Source: an uncultured Opitutia bacterium
GTDB taxonomy: Bacteria > Verrucomicrobiota > Verrucomicrobiia > Opitutales > UBA953
DNA: 64,000 nucleotides
Assembly: GCA_903855995.1 (NCBI GenBank)
Contig: CAIOAN010000008.1
Coordinates: 372,001 to 436,000, forward strand
Direction of reading: 5' to 3'
Below are positions 16,083-26,089 of the stretch, piece by piece. The position numbers and the translations under genes were made by a program. The notes beneath the pieces were generated by a model. The model had not been told where the DNA came from and did no database searches. It saw only the letters and a list, made by a program, of their open reading frames with translations. Numbering within the stretch: the first letter of the stretch is position 1; each line of letters opens with the position of its first letter.

Positions 16083-17129
16083 TCAGGCGACCCGATAGGC
16101 CTCGCGCAACCGACGGGCCTCATCGCGCAAGGCGCCATTGAGGATGATGGAGCGAGCGCGGACCGCGCCCTCGGATGGGTCTTTCGATTTTCCGGCGACC
16201 CAGAGAGCAGCGCCGGCACTGAGGCACATGGTGTCCATGAGACCGTCGGAGACTCCACCCACGAGCATGTCGCTAAACATCGCGATGTTCTCTTCTGGCG
16301 ATCCGCCCTTCAGGTCGGCGACCGTGCAGGTCTTGAATCCAAAATCGCCAGGCAGCCAGACCGCATCGATCGCGGCCAGTTCGCCACAACCGCGGACGCG
16401 GACCTCACCGGTCGTCGTGATCTCATCCATGCCGCCGCCCGCGCGCGAATGTGTCACGAGCCCACGACGAACCCCCAGCTCACTCAGCGTCGCTGCCAGC
16501 GGCTCTACCCAGCGCTCGTCGTAGACACCTACGACCATGTGCGCCGGGCGGGCCGGATTGACCAACGGACCAAGCACATTAAAAACCGTCTTCGTGCCGC
16601 TCTCGGCGATTTTCTTCCGGACGCCCAAGACGGCCTTGAAGGCCGGATGAAACGCCGGCGCATAAAGGTAGCAAAAATTAGCATCCTGCAGCCCCTTCAA
16701 TAACTGCCGATCGGAAGCCTCCAGCACGACCCCAAGCCCGGCCAGAAAATCAGCGCTGCCAGATTTGGAAGTCACGGAACGATTGCCGTGCTTCAGCACC
16801 GGCACGCCTGCGGCGGCGACGACGAGCGCACAAGCTGAGGAAATATTAAAACTGCCCGAGCGGTCCCCTCCCGTGCCGACGATGTCGATACCCCGGGCGG
16901 GCCAATCACCAAAATCCGTGCGGCGGGCGAGGTCACGATAGGTGCGAGCAAAGCCCGTGACCTCCGCGGCCGTCTCTCCCTTCGCGGCCAGCGCAAGCAG
17001 GAACGCCTCCTTCGCGGCATCCTCGATGGCGGCGTCAGCCATCGCCAAAGCCGCGGTGGCGGCCTCGTCAGGCGCGAGATCGCGACCAGCCGAAACGGCG
17101 GCGGTGAGGGCGGGAAGATCCAAGGCCAT
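16083..17129 (-). CDS. trpD: Anthranilate phosphoribosyltransferase
   Basis: 348 residues. The hallmark DIVGTGGDRSGSFNISSACA binds PRPP, followed by KHGNRSVTSKSGSADFLAGLG for the anthranilate/Mg site. Later motifs are RKKIAESGTKTVFNVLGPLVNPARPAHMVVGVY and THSRAGGGMDEI. It makes phosphoribosyl-anthranilate in tryptophan synthesis. No other trp gene is next to it here, so the pathway genes are scattered in this genome. The ATG at 17129 has no Shine-Dalgarno. The stop codon meets that of waaA with no spacer. Confidence 0.96.
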   Translation of the reverse strand: MALDLPALTAAVSAGRDLAPDEAATAALAMADAAIEDAAKEAFLLALAAKGETAAEVTGFARTYRDLARRTDFGDWPARGIDIVGTGGDRSGSFNISSACALVVAAAGVPVLKHGNRSVTSKSGSADFLAGLGVVLEASDRQLLKGLQDANFCYLYAPAFHPAFKAVLGVRKKIAESGTKTVFNVLGPLVNPARPAHMVVGVYDERWVEPLAATLSELGVRRGLVTHSRAGGGMDEITTTGEVRVRGCGELAAIDAVWLPGDFGFKTCTVADLKGGSPEENIAMFSDMLVGGVSDGLMDTMCLSAGAALWVAGKSKDPSEGAVRARSIILNGALRDEARRLREAYRVA

Positions 17130-17207
17130 GCGGGATTAGCCACGGACGGGGCGGCGGGGACAAGGCATTTTCACCACATGGGGTTTGCAAGCAGGGAAAA
17201 CCACCTA

Positions 17208-17867
17208 ATGATGGACCTCATGGACGATGGCGACCACCCCCAGGGCGACTTCGACGGTTCCGGCAACGCCTCATGGGGCGAGGCCGACTGGGCTGGCTAT
17301 CTTCACCGCAACGACCTCGAGGTCGGGCGCTTCCTTTCCTACTACACCGAGGTAAAGGCCCTGCCTGACCGACTTGACATCAGCGCCCGCCGCATGGGCT
17401 GGGAAAATGCGGACTGGGGGCCCGGAGATACCGCCGAGGATCTCAGCGAAGATGAAAACGAGAACCCCGACCTCCCCTACTGCATCCACCAGCACCCGGT
17501 CTACGTCGTCGCCCGCGCCCTCGGACTGGAACTCTCGCGCTCCTTCCAGCGGCTTTGCACGGATGCCGGCCCCCTGCTGACCGCGAACGATGCCACGAAC
17601 GTGGTGCTCTCCTTCTGGGATTCGCAACATCAGGTCATTATGGCCATCAATGCGACCGATACGGGTGACCTGCCGTTGGCGCTCGTCCACATGAAGCGCG
17701 CCCTGTCGTCCATCAACTACGCCATCGGCCTGACCGCCGGACTGCCTAGCGCCGCCCGCCTGAGCTCGGCCGAAGCCACGCAGGACATCGAAGCGACTTT
17801 GTTCGACCTCCGTGAAGTCTGCCTGCGCGTGATGGCCGATTGCCGCTGGGACGAGAAGAAGAAATAA
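17208..17867 (+). CDS. Hypothetical acidic protein, about 219 aa
   Basis: Not recognised. I start it at ATG 17208 (MMDLMDDGDHPQGDFDG); the track's 17178 start lacks any supporting feature. The N-terminal third is very acidic and tryptophan-rich (GDTAEDLSEDENENPDLPY). The C-terminal two thirds look helical (PVYVVARALGLELSRSFQRL; LPLALVHMKRALSSINYAIGL). There is no signal peptide or membrane segment. The helical half with paired hydrophobics could be a four-helix bundle. Its stop lies 4 bp from the stop of hprK on the other strand, and nothing nearby suggests a pathway. Confidence 0.65.
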   Translation: MMDLMDDGDHPQGDFDGSGNASWGEADWAGYLHRNDLEVGRFLSYYTEVKALPDRLDISARRMGWENADWGPGDTAEDLSEDENENPDLPYCIHQHPVYVVARALGLELSRSFQRLCTDAGPLLTANDATNVVLSFWDSQHQVIMAINATDTGDLPLALVHMKRALSSINYAIGLTAGLPSAARLSSAEATQDIEATLFDLREVCLRVMADCRWDEKKK

Positions 17868-17871
17868 GATC

Positions 17872-18846
17872 TCAGGCCTTCTTTTCCCGTTCCTTGGTCA
17901 TGTGCTGGATGAGACGCTCACTGAATTCCTGAGCGGAATCATGGCCCATACCACGAAGGGCGTGCACCATGGCCGCGACTTCGACGAGGCGCGCCATGTC
18001 GCGTCCAGGTCGAACTGGAATCGTCATATGAGAAACCTTGCGACCCAGAATTTCGAAATTCTCCACCTCGAGGCCGGAACGCTCTTCATCCATCCCGGGC
18101 TGCCAGAGCACGAAGGTGACCACTAAATCGACGCGCTTCTCACGGCGGACCGAACGGACGCCGAAAATCGAGGCGACATTGATGATGCCGATCCCGCGGC
18201 ACTCCATATAACCGCGATTTAATTCCTTGGAGGTGCCCTGTAGCTCTCGATCAGCGATGAGCGTCACAATCACATAATCATCAGCGACCAACGAATGTCC
18301 GCGCTCGATCAAAGCCAGGGCACACTCGCTCTTGCCCACGCCTGAAGCACCACGGAGTAGCACGCCGATGCCCTTGATGTCGACCAAGGTCGCATGCAGG
18401 TTCGTCCGGGGGGCAAACTTCTCTTCGAGCAACACTGTGGCCTCGGCCGAAAAATCCTTGGACTTAAGCTGGGTGCGAATCAGCGGTACGCGATGACGAT
18501 CCGCAATGTGCCGCAGGATGTCATCGGCCGGCAGGCCGCGCGAGACCACGACCGCTGGAATCTTCTTGGCGAAGACATCGTCGAGTAGTTTTTCCCGGAC
18601 CGCGGCGGTTTGATCCGAAAGATAGGCCATTTCGCCGGCGCCGAAAAGCTGTAGACGACGATGGGCGAACTCCTTGAAATAACCGGTCACAGCCAGCGCC
18701 GGGCGGTTCAAGGACTTCTCGGAAATCATATTATCTAGGCCATCGGCCCCGGCGATCAGCTCCATCTGCAACATACCCTTGAATGAGTCGAAAAACTCAC
18801 GGACAGAGACGGATTCCGGACGAGTATCGGGAGCGGGGTCGGACAT
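17872..18846 (-). CDS. hprK: HPr kinase/phosphorylase
   Basis: 324 residues, standard length. The N-terminal domain covers about 1-140. The catalytic domain holds the Walker [29 protein letters not shown], and the second signature [20 protein letters not shown], followed by the C-terminal region that contacts HPr. The enzyme phosphorylates and dephosphorylates Ser46 of HPr or an HPr-like protein to signal carbon status. No HPr or PTS gene is in the window, though GlcNAc catabolism genes appear at the right edge. It is 3 bp after lptB, as in many Gram-negative genomes where hprK sits near lpt genes. Confidence 0.93.
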   Translation of the reverse strand: MSDPAPDTRPESVSVREFFDSFKGMLQMELIAGADGLDNMISEKSLNRPALAVTGYFKEFAHRRLQLFGAGEMAYLSDQTAAVREKLLDDVFAKKIPAVVVSRGLPADDILRHIADRHRVPLIRTQLKSKDFSAEATVLLEEKFAPRTNLHATLVDIKGIGVLLRGASGVGKSECALALIERGHSLVADDYVIVTLIADRELQGTSKELNRGYMECRGIGIINVASIFGVRSVRREKRVDLVVTFVLWQPGMDEERSGLEVENFEILGRKVSHMTIPVRPGRDMARLVEVAAMVHALRGMGHDSAQEFSERLIQHMTKEREKKA

Positions 18847-18849
18847 AGT

Positions 18850-19590
18850 TCAGAGTTTGAAACCTTCGCCCAAGTAGTGGCGGCGGCTCTCAGGATTATT
18901 GACGATGTCCTCGGGAGTGCCAGAAACAAGCACCCTGCCCTGGTGAATCAGATAGGCGCGGTCGACGATGGAGAGGGTTTCTCGCACATTATGGTCGGTA
19001 ATCAGCACCCCAATGCCGCGGGCCTTGAGCCTGCGGATGATGGCCTGGACCTCGGCGACGGAAATCGGGTCCACGCCGCTGAACGGCTCATCCATCAGAA
19101 GGAAGCGTGGGCCGGTGGCCAAGGCGCGGGCGATCTCAAGGCGGCGACGCTCACCGCCCGAAAGCGTGAAGGCAGGCTGACGGGCAAGTTTCTCGAGACC
19201 CAGGTCGGTCAATTGCTGAGCGGTGCGATTCTTGCGCTCCTGTTCAGAAAGATTGAGCGTCTCGACGACCGCCATGACATTCTCCCAGACCGTAAGCTTG
19301 CGAAAAATAGAAGCCTCCTGCGGCAGGTAACCGAGCCCGCTCTTGGCGCGCTGCCACATCGGCATGCGGGTCACGTTGCGACCATCCAGAAAGACCCGCC
19401 CGGAAGTCGCGGGGACCAGACCGACGACCATGTAGAAAGTCGTCGTCTTGCCGGCACCATTCGGGCCGAGAAGACCGACGATTTCACCGGCCTTTAAGGT
19501 CAGGCTGACGTCCTGCACGGCGACCTTGGCGTCGTAGTGTTTCGCCAGTGCCTCGACGCGCACGATTCCCTTTTCACTGGTGTCGGCCAT
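18850..19590 (-). CDS. lptB: LPS export ABC transporter ATP-binding protein
   Basis: About 246 residues from ATG 19590 (an in-frame ATG at 19596 is equally possible). Walker A is [20 protein letters not shown], the Q-loop [18 protein letters not shown], the signature [16 protein letters not shown], Walker [17 protein letters not shown] and the switch His in [11 protein letters not shown]. These match LptB closely. The ATPase powers LptFG extraction of LPS from the inner membrane. It lies 19 bp after the LptC/A-like gene, in the usual lptC-lptA-lptB order. The ORF track adds an unsupported N-terminal stretch that lies inside the upstream gene. Confidence 0.94.
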   Translation of the reverse strand: MADTSEKGIVRVEALAKHYDAKVAVQDVSLTLKAGEIVGLLGPNGAGKTTTFYMVVGLVPATSGRVFLDGRNVTRMPMWQRAKSGLGYLPQEASIFRKLTVWENVMAVVETLNLSEQERKNRTAQQLTDLGLEKLARQPAFTLSGGERRRLEIARALATGPRFLLMDEPFSGVDPISVAEVQAIIRRLKARGIGVLITDHNVRETLSIVDRAYLIHQGRVLVSGTPEDIVNNPESRRHYLGEGFKL

Positions 19591-19609
19591 GGACATAAGG
19601 AGGGAGCGG

Positions 19610-21679
19610 TCAGCGGACCTTGTCGAGGCTTTTGACCTTAGGCAGCGTGAAGTCGTGGCCGAGGAAAATCTTCGGGCGCACGACCTGACCCGGTGCGGAT
19701 TCATCCGTCGCGGACTCCATTCGCCAGGTCTTGGAATTAAGATTGTAGGTGGCTTCCTTGGCCGGGACACCTTCGTTGCCGGATTTGTCGAGAATGCGGG
19801 CATCCCCCAAGAGGCGGGCCGTGCCCTTTTCCGGGAGGACTTCCATGGTGCGACCTTTGGCGGACACTCCCCCCGCCACGACATGCACGTTGCCGCGACC
19901 AATCATCTGGCGGGCCACTTGGTGGCCGTTTTTCTCCGGCGAGGCCAAGCCCTCCAGCAAATCGCACATCGCATGGGTGTCCTCGGAAGCCATGGCAACC
20001 GCGCCTCGCAAGAAGAACTTCGTGAGAACCGGCGTAGTCAGGATTTCATCCGCATCCGCGATGAACTCGGCGCCCTTACCATTGGCGTAAGTCACAAAAA
20101 GTCGCGGACGGGAAAGCCCCGCGCCGCCGGAAAGCGTCAACAGTCGCGGGCGGCCGGCCAGTGCATCCTTGACCAAGATTTCCTCCACCTGGACCGCGGG
20201 GGTGAGATCGATACGTTCGGCGGCGCAGCGCAATCCTGGCTGAGCATAACGCACATGGTCCGTGAGGATGGCCTTACTGAGAACGAAATCTCGGCGGCCC
20301 TTGGTTCGGGGTAGCGAGAACGCCACCATCTGCCCGGAGTCGGTGACCACGTTGCCGGCGCTGTAATGGACGTTGCCCAGCAATTCAACCTGCAGAGCCC
20401 CGTCCTCGGTGACGATCAGAGCCTGATTGGCATCGGCTTGTCCAGGAGCCTCCCCCTCTTCACCGGCTGGCAGTCGAATGGCGGCGCGAATACCCGGCCC
20501 GGAGCGGACCTCAACCCGCTCCTTGGCGATGTCGCTGCGAATCGAAAAACCGACCGCTTCGACTCCGCGCGGATCGCGGATCTTCGGAGATTGCTCCAAT
20601 TCCAGGAGGCGTTTCGTGCGATCCCAGCGAGCCTTACCAGCCTCGAAGACTGTCCCCTCAAGTTCCCCTTTCACGCCACCATCCGCAACCAGCACACTTC
20701 CCGCCTCGCGGGATTCCGTGGCCAGCAGCGTGCGCGAAAGCAGATGCCCCTGCGCCGAGGCATAGGTGGCATTATCCTGCACCTCAACCTGGGAAGAACC
20801 TTTGGCATCGCGACGAATCGTAACCAAGTCGCCACCAACGTCGGCGTCCTCGGAAAGTTTGCGATGGATATGTAATTTGACCGGCTTGCCTTCGCCGGCG
20901 AAAAGCTGTGTCACGCCGAGCTTAGATTGGTGACGCAGGCGCTGAGATGTTCCCTTGACCTCGGGTTCGTCGATCTCGACATGGCCGATGACTTCCACCG
21001 CATCCTCCTTGAGATCAAACTTGGCGGTGTCGCCGCGCAAGGTCTGCTTCTCAAAAACCCTGACCACGCTGCCCGAAGCAAAGAGCGATTTGCACGCCGC
21101 ATCTCCCCCGGGGCCATCGTTCACCAAGCATTCAAGACGTTCACAAGTCGTCCGCTCCCCGGAACGCTCGGCGATGACGCCGCCCTGAAAAACCATGAGC
21201 GTGCCGCCCTCGACAGGGCTGGCATCCATGCGCGGGGCGCGCAGACGCAGACGCTTCGTGATCGGCTTGGCGAGATCGAGTTCAGCCGAGACATTCGCCA
21301 GCACCGCGAAGCTATCGCCTTTCGGCGTCGAGCGCCAGATCCAGCCATCGCCCGTGAGGTTGAAGGCTGGTGAATTTGCCTTCACCGCGGCCGCCCCCTG
21401 GCCAGAGCGCTTCGCGGGATTCATCGTTCCATAAGGGCTGGCGAAAGTCGCTTGCACCTTACCCTGCCGATACGACTGCACCTTGAGCTGATCCATATCC
21501 CAGACCCCTGCTTCAGCCGCGGGCTTCATATACTTGGCCGTGACCTCCCAGGCCTTCTCAGCTTTTTCATCTTCCGTGAAGCCAGCGAACGAGCCGCCCC
21601 CGACCTGTTGGAAGGTGATCTCTTTCTGCTGTGCGGCGGCTTCCACCGCCAACAGGACGCAGAGAAGGAAGGCTCGCAT
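19610..21679 (-). CDS. Large periplasmic OstA/LptA-domain protein, probably with an LptC-like N-terminus
   Basis: 689 residues with a signal peptide ([16 protein letters not shown]). The first 110 or so residues ([40 protein letters not shown]) look like the LptC domain, with its pattern of 'tissue-like' short beta strands before [11 protein letters not shown]. The rest is a long series of OstA-type beta-jellyroll strands ([58 protein letters not shown]). LptA in E. coli has only 185 residues and LptC 191. Being directly upstream of lptB, it most likely forms the periplasmic LPS bridge. The fused layout is inferred from strand pattern, not from strong motifs. Confidence 0.7.
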   Translation of the reverse strand: MRAFLLCVLLAVEAAAQQKEITFQQVGGGSFAGFTEDEKAEKAWEVTAKYMKPAAEAGVWDMDQLKVQSYRQGKVQATFASPYGTMNPAKRSGQGAAAVKANSPAFNLTGDGWIWRSTPKGDSFAVLANVSAELDLAKPITKRLRLRAPRMDASPVEGGTLMVFQGGVIAERSGERTTCERLECLVNDGPGGDAACKSLFASGSVVRVFEKQTLRGDTAKFDLKEDAVEVIGHVEIDEPEVKGTSQRLRHQSKLGVTQLFAGEGKPVKLHIHRKLSEDADVGGDLVTIRRDAKGSSQVEVQDNATYASAQGHLLSRTLLATESREAGSVLVADGGVKGELEGTVFEAGKARWDRTKRLLELEQSPKIRDPRGVEAVGFSIRSDIAKERVEVRSGPGIRAAIRLPAGEEGEAPGQADANQALIVTEDGALQVELLGNVHYSAGNVVTDSGQMVAFSLPRTKGRRDFVLSKAILTDHVRYAQPGLRCAAERIDLTPAVQVEEILVKDALAGRPRLLTLSGGAGLSRPRLFVTYANGKGAEFIADADEILTTPVLTKFFLRGAVAMASEDTHAMCDLLEGLASPEKNGHQVARQMIGRGNVHVVAGGVSAKGRTMEVLPEKGTARLLGDARILDKSGNEGVPAKEATYNLNSKTWRMESATDESAPGQVVRPKIFLGHDFTLPKVKSLDKVR

Positions 21680-21718
21680 AAGCCTATGACACCCCAGCGA
21701 CGCCGCCTAATCAAGCGA

Positions 21719-22711
21719 TTACGCTTTGATGACGCGGGGGAAAGGACGGTTTGACACAAAAGCAGGCATCTCGGCCGAGGCAATGACTTCACCCGCCGTC
21801 AGCGGATGGCCCGCCAAGAATTCGCCGGCGGGCAGCATCTTCCCTCCGGGGCGTTGCAAGACCTTCACCACAAGGGAGCCCGAGCCACAGGCGATGCGAA
21901 CTCCCTGACGATCAGCGGAGACAACCTGCCCGACCAGGGCGCCCGCCAAGCCGACGTCGACCACCGCCGCACCGACCTTGATGATCGTATCCGCATGCAT
22001 GAAGGTACTGCCTGGCCAGCCCTCAAGCGCGAGAATCCGTCCTTCCAGCAGGCGGGCTGACTGACGAAAATCCAAAGCTGCATCGGCCCGGGCAAGGCGG
22101 CGGGCATAACTAACCTTCGTCTCATCCTGCGGTGTCGGCACCGAAGTGCCGTCCAGAACCGCTGGCAGCGCACGCGCGGCAAGTTCGCCGGCGAGCACAC
22201 CCAAGCGCGCGCGTAAAGCCACCCGCCCTTCGCCGGCATGCATCGCAAGGGAGATCGAAGCGTGGATGGGGCCGGCATCGAGCTTGCGGACCACCTGTTG
22301 CATAGAAACACCCGTCTCGGACATGCCCAGCGCCAGCGCACCTTCCACGGGCGTCGCGCCACGAAGCAACGGGAGCAGAGAACCATGAAAATTGACGAAG
22401 CCCAAGCGCGGCGCCGCCAAGAAATCTTCCTTCAACAATTGACCGTAAGCCATCACCACGCCGAGATCCGCACGCAACAGACGAAGCTCTTCGGCATGCG
22501 TAGCCTCCAACTTCTCCGGCTGAAGCAGCAGCAAGCCCTGGGCGCGCGCCCAAGCGGCGACAGGATTGGGCTGAACCTCCTGACCGCGGCCAGCTGGCCG
22601 ATCAGGCTGCGAATAGACTGCGACTACTTCGACCTCCGGCAAAGTTCGCACGGCGGCAAAAGCCGCCAGGGCGATCTCATCCGAGCCAAGCAGGACCAGT
22701 CTCCGTGGCAT
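21719..22711 (-). CDS. fmt: Methionyl-tRNA formyltransferase
   Basis: 330 residues. The formyltransferase domain shows LVLLGSDEIALAAFAAV, VYSQPDRPAGRG, DLGVVMAYGQLLKEDFL and the signature FVNFHGSLLPLLRGATPVEGAL (catalytic His and the Ser-Leu-Leu-Pro loop; Asn about residue 108). The LDAGP motif and the C-terminal OB-fold with KVSYARRLARADAALDF complete it. It transfers the formyl group of 10-formyl-THF onto Met-tRNA-fMet. It lies 3 bp downstream of der and upstream of the LptC/A-like gene, inside the long minus-strand block. Confidence 0.96.
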   Translation of the reverse strand: MPRRLVLLGSDEIALAAFAAVRTLPEVEVVAVYSQPDRPAGRGQEVQPNPVAAWARAQGLLLLQPEKLEATHAEELRLLRADLGVVMAYGQLLKEDFLAAPRLGFVNFHGSLLPLLRGATPVEGALALGMSETGVSMQQVVRKLDAGPIHASISLAMHAGEGRVALRARLGVLAGELAARALPAVLDGTSVPTPQDETKVSYARRLARADAALDFRQSARLLEGRILALEGWPGSTFMHADTIIKVGAAVVDVGLAGALVGQVVSADRQGVRIACGSGSLVVKVLQRPGGKMLPAGEFLAGHPLTAGEVIASAEMPAFVSNRPFPRVIKA

Positions 22712-22714
22712 GCG

Positions 22715-24361
22715 TCACTTGCGGGCCTGGCGCGCAGCTCGGCCTTTCAGCGAGCGCGGCTTATCCCAGCGGGTGTAGGATTTCTTGCGAACGACGCCGG
22801 TCTTGGAGCGTGCGGTTTTAGATTTGCCGAGACGCGGACCCGACGGACCCAGCGCCTTCTTCGGCTGGCCGGTCACGGACTTCGGCCCTACTTTGGTCGC
22901 CGGCTTATGGGCCACGACTGCTTCTTCGGAAATCGCCGCCGCGGGAGTGCCACCCGGACGACGCGGACCTTGCTTGGGCTTGCCGACGACATCTAGAAAG
23001 AGAGGCACGCCTGCCAAATCGAAATTCTCGTGCACGCCTTTTACCAAGAAACGCTGGTAGGCATCCTCCAGTCGCTCTTCGGAGTTACAGAAAAGCCGGA
23101 AACGGATCGGACGCTTGGAGACCTGCGTTACGTAGTAACACTTGAAACGCTTGCCAGAAACCATGCGGGGCGGGCGTTTGGTCATGAGGTCCTGAATGAC
23201 GCGATTGATACGGCCCGTAGAAATCGCCGTGCCGGCACGGACGAAGACACCTTCGGCCGCGTCGAGCATATCCTCGACCCGCAACGCGGTCTGAGCGGAA
23301 ACGAATAGCAGGGGCGGATCCGGAAGGAAGAATAGCTCACGGCGGACCGCATTACGGAACTTGGCGCGAAATTCTTCCTCGTCCTCAAAGCCGTCGATAT
23401 TCTTGTCTCGGAAAGCCTTCTTGGCCAGATCCCACTTATTGACGACCACGACCAAGCCGCAGCCAAGGAGCGCGAGCTCGCCGGCCAACTGCTTGTCGAT
23501 GCGGGTCACGCCCTGCCCTGCGTCGAGGACGAGGAACACCACATCGGTCTCGGCCAGGATTTCGTCGGCGCGGATCTGGGAAAAGAAATCCAGCGTATCG
23601 CGCTTGTTAGCGGTGCGGCGACCGGCCGTGTCCACCAACGTGAACTTGGCCTTCGAGCCGTCGGCCTTCGTGCGCGAGAGACCGGCGCGGACCGGATCGC
23701 GGGTCGTGCCCGCAATTTCGCTGACGATAAGACGTGAATTACCCAGCAGACGATTGCCCAAAGAACTCTTCCCGACATTCGGACGCCCAGCGAGGGCTAG
23801 GCGAATCGGACGCGGGCCCTCTTCGCGAGGGGTCTCGGGTTCCGGGCCGAGGAGCTTGATGATCAGCGCCATCAATTGGGCGATGCCTCGGCCATGTTCG
23901 GCGGAAATCAGCAGCGGCTCACCGAAGCCCAAGTCAAAGAATTCAGAATACAACCCGTCGCGCTCTTCGGTGTCGGCCTTATTGGCCACGACGAGCACGC
24001 GTTTGCCAGCCTGGCGAAGCTTGGCGGCGACTTCCAAGTCGAGCGGCGTGCAACCCTCGGTCGCATCGACGATCAGCAAGACGAGCGCAGCGGCAGCGAG
24101 GGCGAAATCCACCTGTTCTTCGACCGCATCAGCGACGACCTTCGGAGTCAGCTCGGCACGGTAGAGACCAATACCTCCGGTGTCCATGAGCGTGTAGCGG
24201 CCCTCGAACACATCGGCGGTGATCAGGTCGCGCGTGACCCCGGGTTGGTCATGCACAATCGAGATGCGCCGGCCGATGAGCCGGTTGAACAAGCGGCTCT
24301 TGCCGACGTTAGGACGGCCCACGATGGCTACCGCGCGGGAAATTTCAGTGTTCCGTTCCAT
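22715..24361 (-). CDS. der: GTPase Der (EngA), with long basic tail
   Basis: 548 residues against about 490 in E. coli. Two tandem G domains are evident: VAIVGRPNVGKSRLFNRLIG with DTGGIGLYRAELTPKV, and LALAGRPNVGKSSLGNRLLG with VDTAGRR and VNKWDLAKK. A KH-like domain follows (FKCYYVTQVSKRPIRFRLF, LDVVGKPKQGPRR). The last 85 or so residues are a low-complexity Lys/Arg/Pro/Ala tail (LGKSKTARSKTGVVRKKSY) not present in the E. coli protein, probably an rRNA-binding extension. Der acts in 50S subunit maturation. It is followed by fmt after 3 bp. Confidence 0.96.
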   Translation of the reverse strand: MERNTEISRAVAIVGRPNVGKSRLFNRLIGRRISIVHDQPGVTRDLITADVFEGRYTLMDTGGIGLYRAELTPKVVADAVEEQVDFALAAAALVLLIVDATEGCTPLDLEVAAKLRQAGKRVLVVANKADTEERDGLYSEFFDLGFGEPLLISAEHGRGIAQLMALIIKLLGPEPETPREEGPRPIRLALAGRPNVGKSSLGNRLLGNSRLIVSEIAGTTRDPVRAGLSRTKADGSKAKFTLVDTAGRRTANKRDTLDFFSQIRADEILAETDVVFLVLDAGQGVTRIDKQLAGELALLGCGLVVVVNKWDLAKKAFRDKNIDGFEDEEEFRAKFRNAVRRELFFLPDPPLLFVSAQTALRVEDMLDAAEGVFVRAGTAISTGRINRVIQDLMTKRPPRMVSGKRFKCYYVTQVSKRPIRFRLFCNSEERLEDAYQRFLVKGVHENFDLAGVPLFLDVVGKPKQGPRRPGGTPAAAISEEAVVAHKPATKVGPKSVTGQPKKALGPSGPRLGKSKTARSKTGVVRKKSYTRWDKPRSLKGRAARQARK

Positions 24362-24408
24362 AAAAATGAAGAGTCGGGCCTACCTGCCCCGCAAGCAAGC
24401 AAGGATGC

Positions 24409-25584
24409 TCAACCTTTGCGAATCGTGTCCAAGAAGCGAGCGATACGCTCCCCAGCCTCGTGGATTTTCTCGTAACTCGTCGAGAAGGAAGCACGGCAGA
24501 AGCCGGCGCCGGCGGCGCCGAACGCAGTACCCGGCACCATGGCCACCTTTTGCTGCTCGAGCAGCTTCTGGGCAAAGGTCATGGAATCCATCCCGGTCGA
24601 CGTGATGTCCGGGAAGGCGTAGAAGGCTCCTCGCGGGAGGTGGCAAGACAGGCCTAGCTCGTTGAAACGGCGGACGATGAAATCCCGGCGCTCGCGATAT
24701 TTGTCGCGCATGTGACGCATGGAATCCCAGCCGTTGCGAAGGGCCTCGACGGCGGCTTCCTGACTCATAATTGGGGCGCACATGATGCCATACTGGTGCA
24801 CCTTGAGCATGCCGTCGATGACGGCGGCGGGACCACAGGCGTAGCCGATACGAAAACCGGTCATCGCGAAGGCCTTGGAAAAGCCGTGCAGGAAGACCGT
24901 GCGCTCGCGCATGCCGGGCAGAGAGGCGATTGAAACGTGGTCACCCTCGAAGGTAAGTTCGGAATAAATCTCGTCGGAGGCGACGAGCAGGTCCTTCTCG
25001 ATCGCAAACTTGGCGATGGCCTCAAGTTTAGCGCGGTCGGCCGTGCCGCCGGTCGGATTGGTCGGAAAGTTAAGAACCAGCAATTTGCAGCCCGGTTGCC
25101 AGGCAGCCCGCAATGCGGCCGGATCCAGCGCGAACTGGTCGGCGGAGACGGTGCGAATCGGAATGGCCTCGGCATGGCAGAGGGCGACGCTCGGCGCGTA
25201 GCTCACATAGCAGGGTTCGTGGTAGAGAACCTTGTCACCGGGATTAAGGGTGGCTCGCAACAGGATGTCCAAGGCCTCGGAGACGCCGATGGTAGCCAGG
25301 ATTTCCGTCTCGGGATCATACTCCGGTCCGTAGTGCTTGGCGACGTAGCGGGAGACCTCTTCGCGAAACTGCTGGGTGCCGCGGTTATCGGTGTAGGAGG
25401 TGCGCCCTTTCTCGAGCGAGGAGATCGCCGCCTCACGGATGTGATAAGGCGTGACAAAATCGGGCTCACCGATGCCAAGCGACACCGCGTCCTTCATCTT
25501 CGACACGATGGCGAAGAAGTCACGGATGCCCGATTTAGGCAATGACGCGACATGTCGCGCGACGAAGCGGCTGGAAGAATCCAT
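24409..25584 (-). CDS. PLP-dependent aminotransferase, class I/II
   Basis: 391 residues of fold-type I. Conserved elements are LGIGEPDFVTPYHIREAA, SYTDNRGTQQFREEVSRY, NFPTNPTGG (substrate carboxylate contact), ASDEIYSEL and the PLP lysine in FLHGFSKAFAMTGFRIGY (Lys about 237), with a final GFCRASFSTSYEKI. It belongs to the AspC/PatA-like group used for aromatic or aspartate transamination. Immediate neighbours upstream are an Lrp/AsnC regulator and a DAHP synthase, which suggests a role in aromatic amino-acid metabolism; this is inference. The spacing to the Lrp gene is 13 bp. Confidence 0.88.
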   Translation of the reverse strand: MDSSSRFVARHVASLPKSGIRDFFAIVSKMKDAVSLGIGEPDFVTPYHIREAAISSLEKGRTSYTDNRGTQQFREEVSRYVAKHYGPEYDPETEILATIGVSEALDILLRATLNPGDKVLYHEPCYVSYAPSVALCHAEAIPIRTVSADQFALDPAALRAAWQPGCKLLVLNFPTNPTGGTADRAKLEAIAKFAIEKDLLVASDEIYSELTFEGDHVSIASLPGMRERTVFLHGFSKAFAMTGFRIGYACGPAAVIDGMLKVHQYGIMCAPIMSQEAAVEALRNGWDSMRHMRDKYRERRDFIVRRFNELGLSCHLPRGAFYAFPDITSTGMDSMTFAQKLLEQQKVAMVPGTAFGAAGAGFCRASFSTSYEKIHEAGERIARFLDTIRKG

Positions 25585-25597
25585 GGTTAGGCTGGGG

Positions 25598-26080
25598 TCA
25601 GGGGCTGACCGAAGGCTGGTCGCGCCGGGACGCTTCGGAATTCACCACGAAACCATCCTTCTTATAAGCACGAAGGAAGAAGTGGGTCGAAGTACCCTGG
25701 ACGCCGTCGATACGGGCCAGACGCTCGTGCACGAAGCCCGCGACCTTATAGAGATTGTCCGCCGTGACCACGACGAGAAGGTCATAGCCGCCGGACATCA
25801 GGTAGCAACTTTCGACCTGTTCGAAACTGGAGATGCGTTCCGCGATGCCGTCGAAACCGCCAACCCCTTCAGTGCGGATTTTGATTTCAATGACCGCGCG
25901 CACGCGATGTTCCGACTCAAACGCTGGATTGAGCACGGGGCGCATCCCGAGGAGCACGCCTTGCTGGCGGAGCGAAGTGAGCTCACGATCGACGGCCTCG
26001 GCGCCGAGTCCGAGAATCTTACCAATCTGGGCGGTGTCGAGGGCCTCGCCGTCGAGGATGAGCTTGAGTACGGAGTTCAT
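25598..26080 (-). CDS. Lrp/AsnC-family transcriptional regulator
   Basis: 160 residues. The N-terminal helix-turn-helix reads LDTAQIGKILGLGAEAVDRELTSLRQQGVL. The C-terminal RAM (ligand-binding) domain reads RVRAVIEIKIRTEGVGG, YLMSGGYDLLVVVTADNL and VHERLARIDGVQGTSTHFFL, with the GxxDL motif typical of the amino-acid pocket. It sits between a DAHP synthase gene (9 bp upstream) and an aminotransferase gene (13 bp downstream), all one strand. It probably senses an amino acid, perhaps an aromatic one, and controls this operon. The exact ligand cannot be read from the sequence. Confidence 0.88.
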   Translation of the reverse strand: MNSVLKLILDGEALDTAQIGKILGLGAEAVDRELTSLRQQGVLLGMRPVLNPAFESEHRVRAVIEIKIRTEGVGGFDGIAERISSFEQVESCYLMSGGYDLLVVVTADNLYKVAGFVHERLARIDGVQGTSTHFFLRAYKKDGFVVNSEASRRDQPSVSP

Positions 26081-26089
26081 GGCGAAAAA

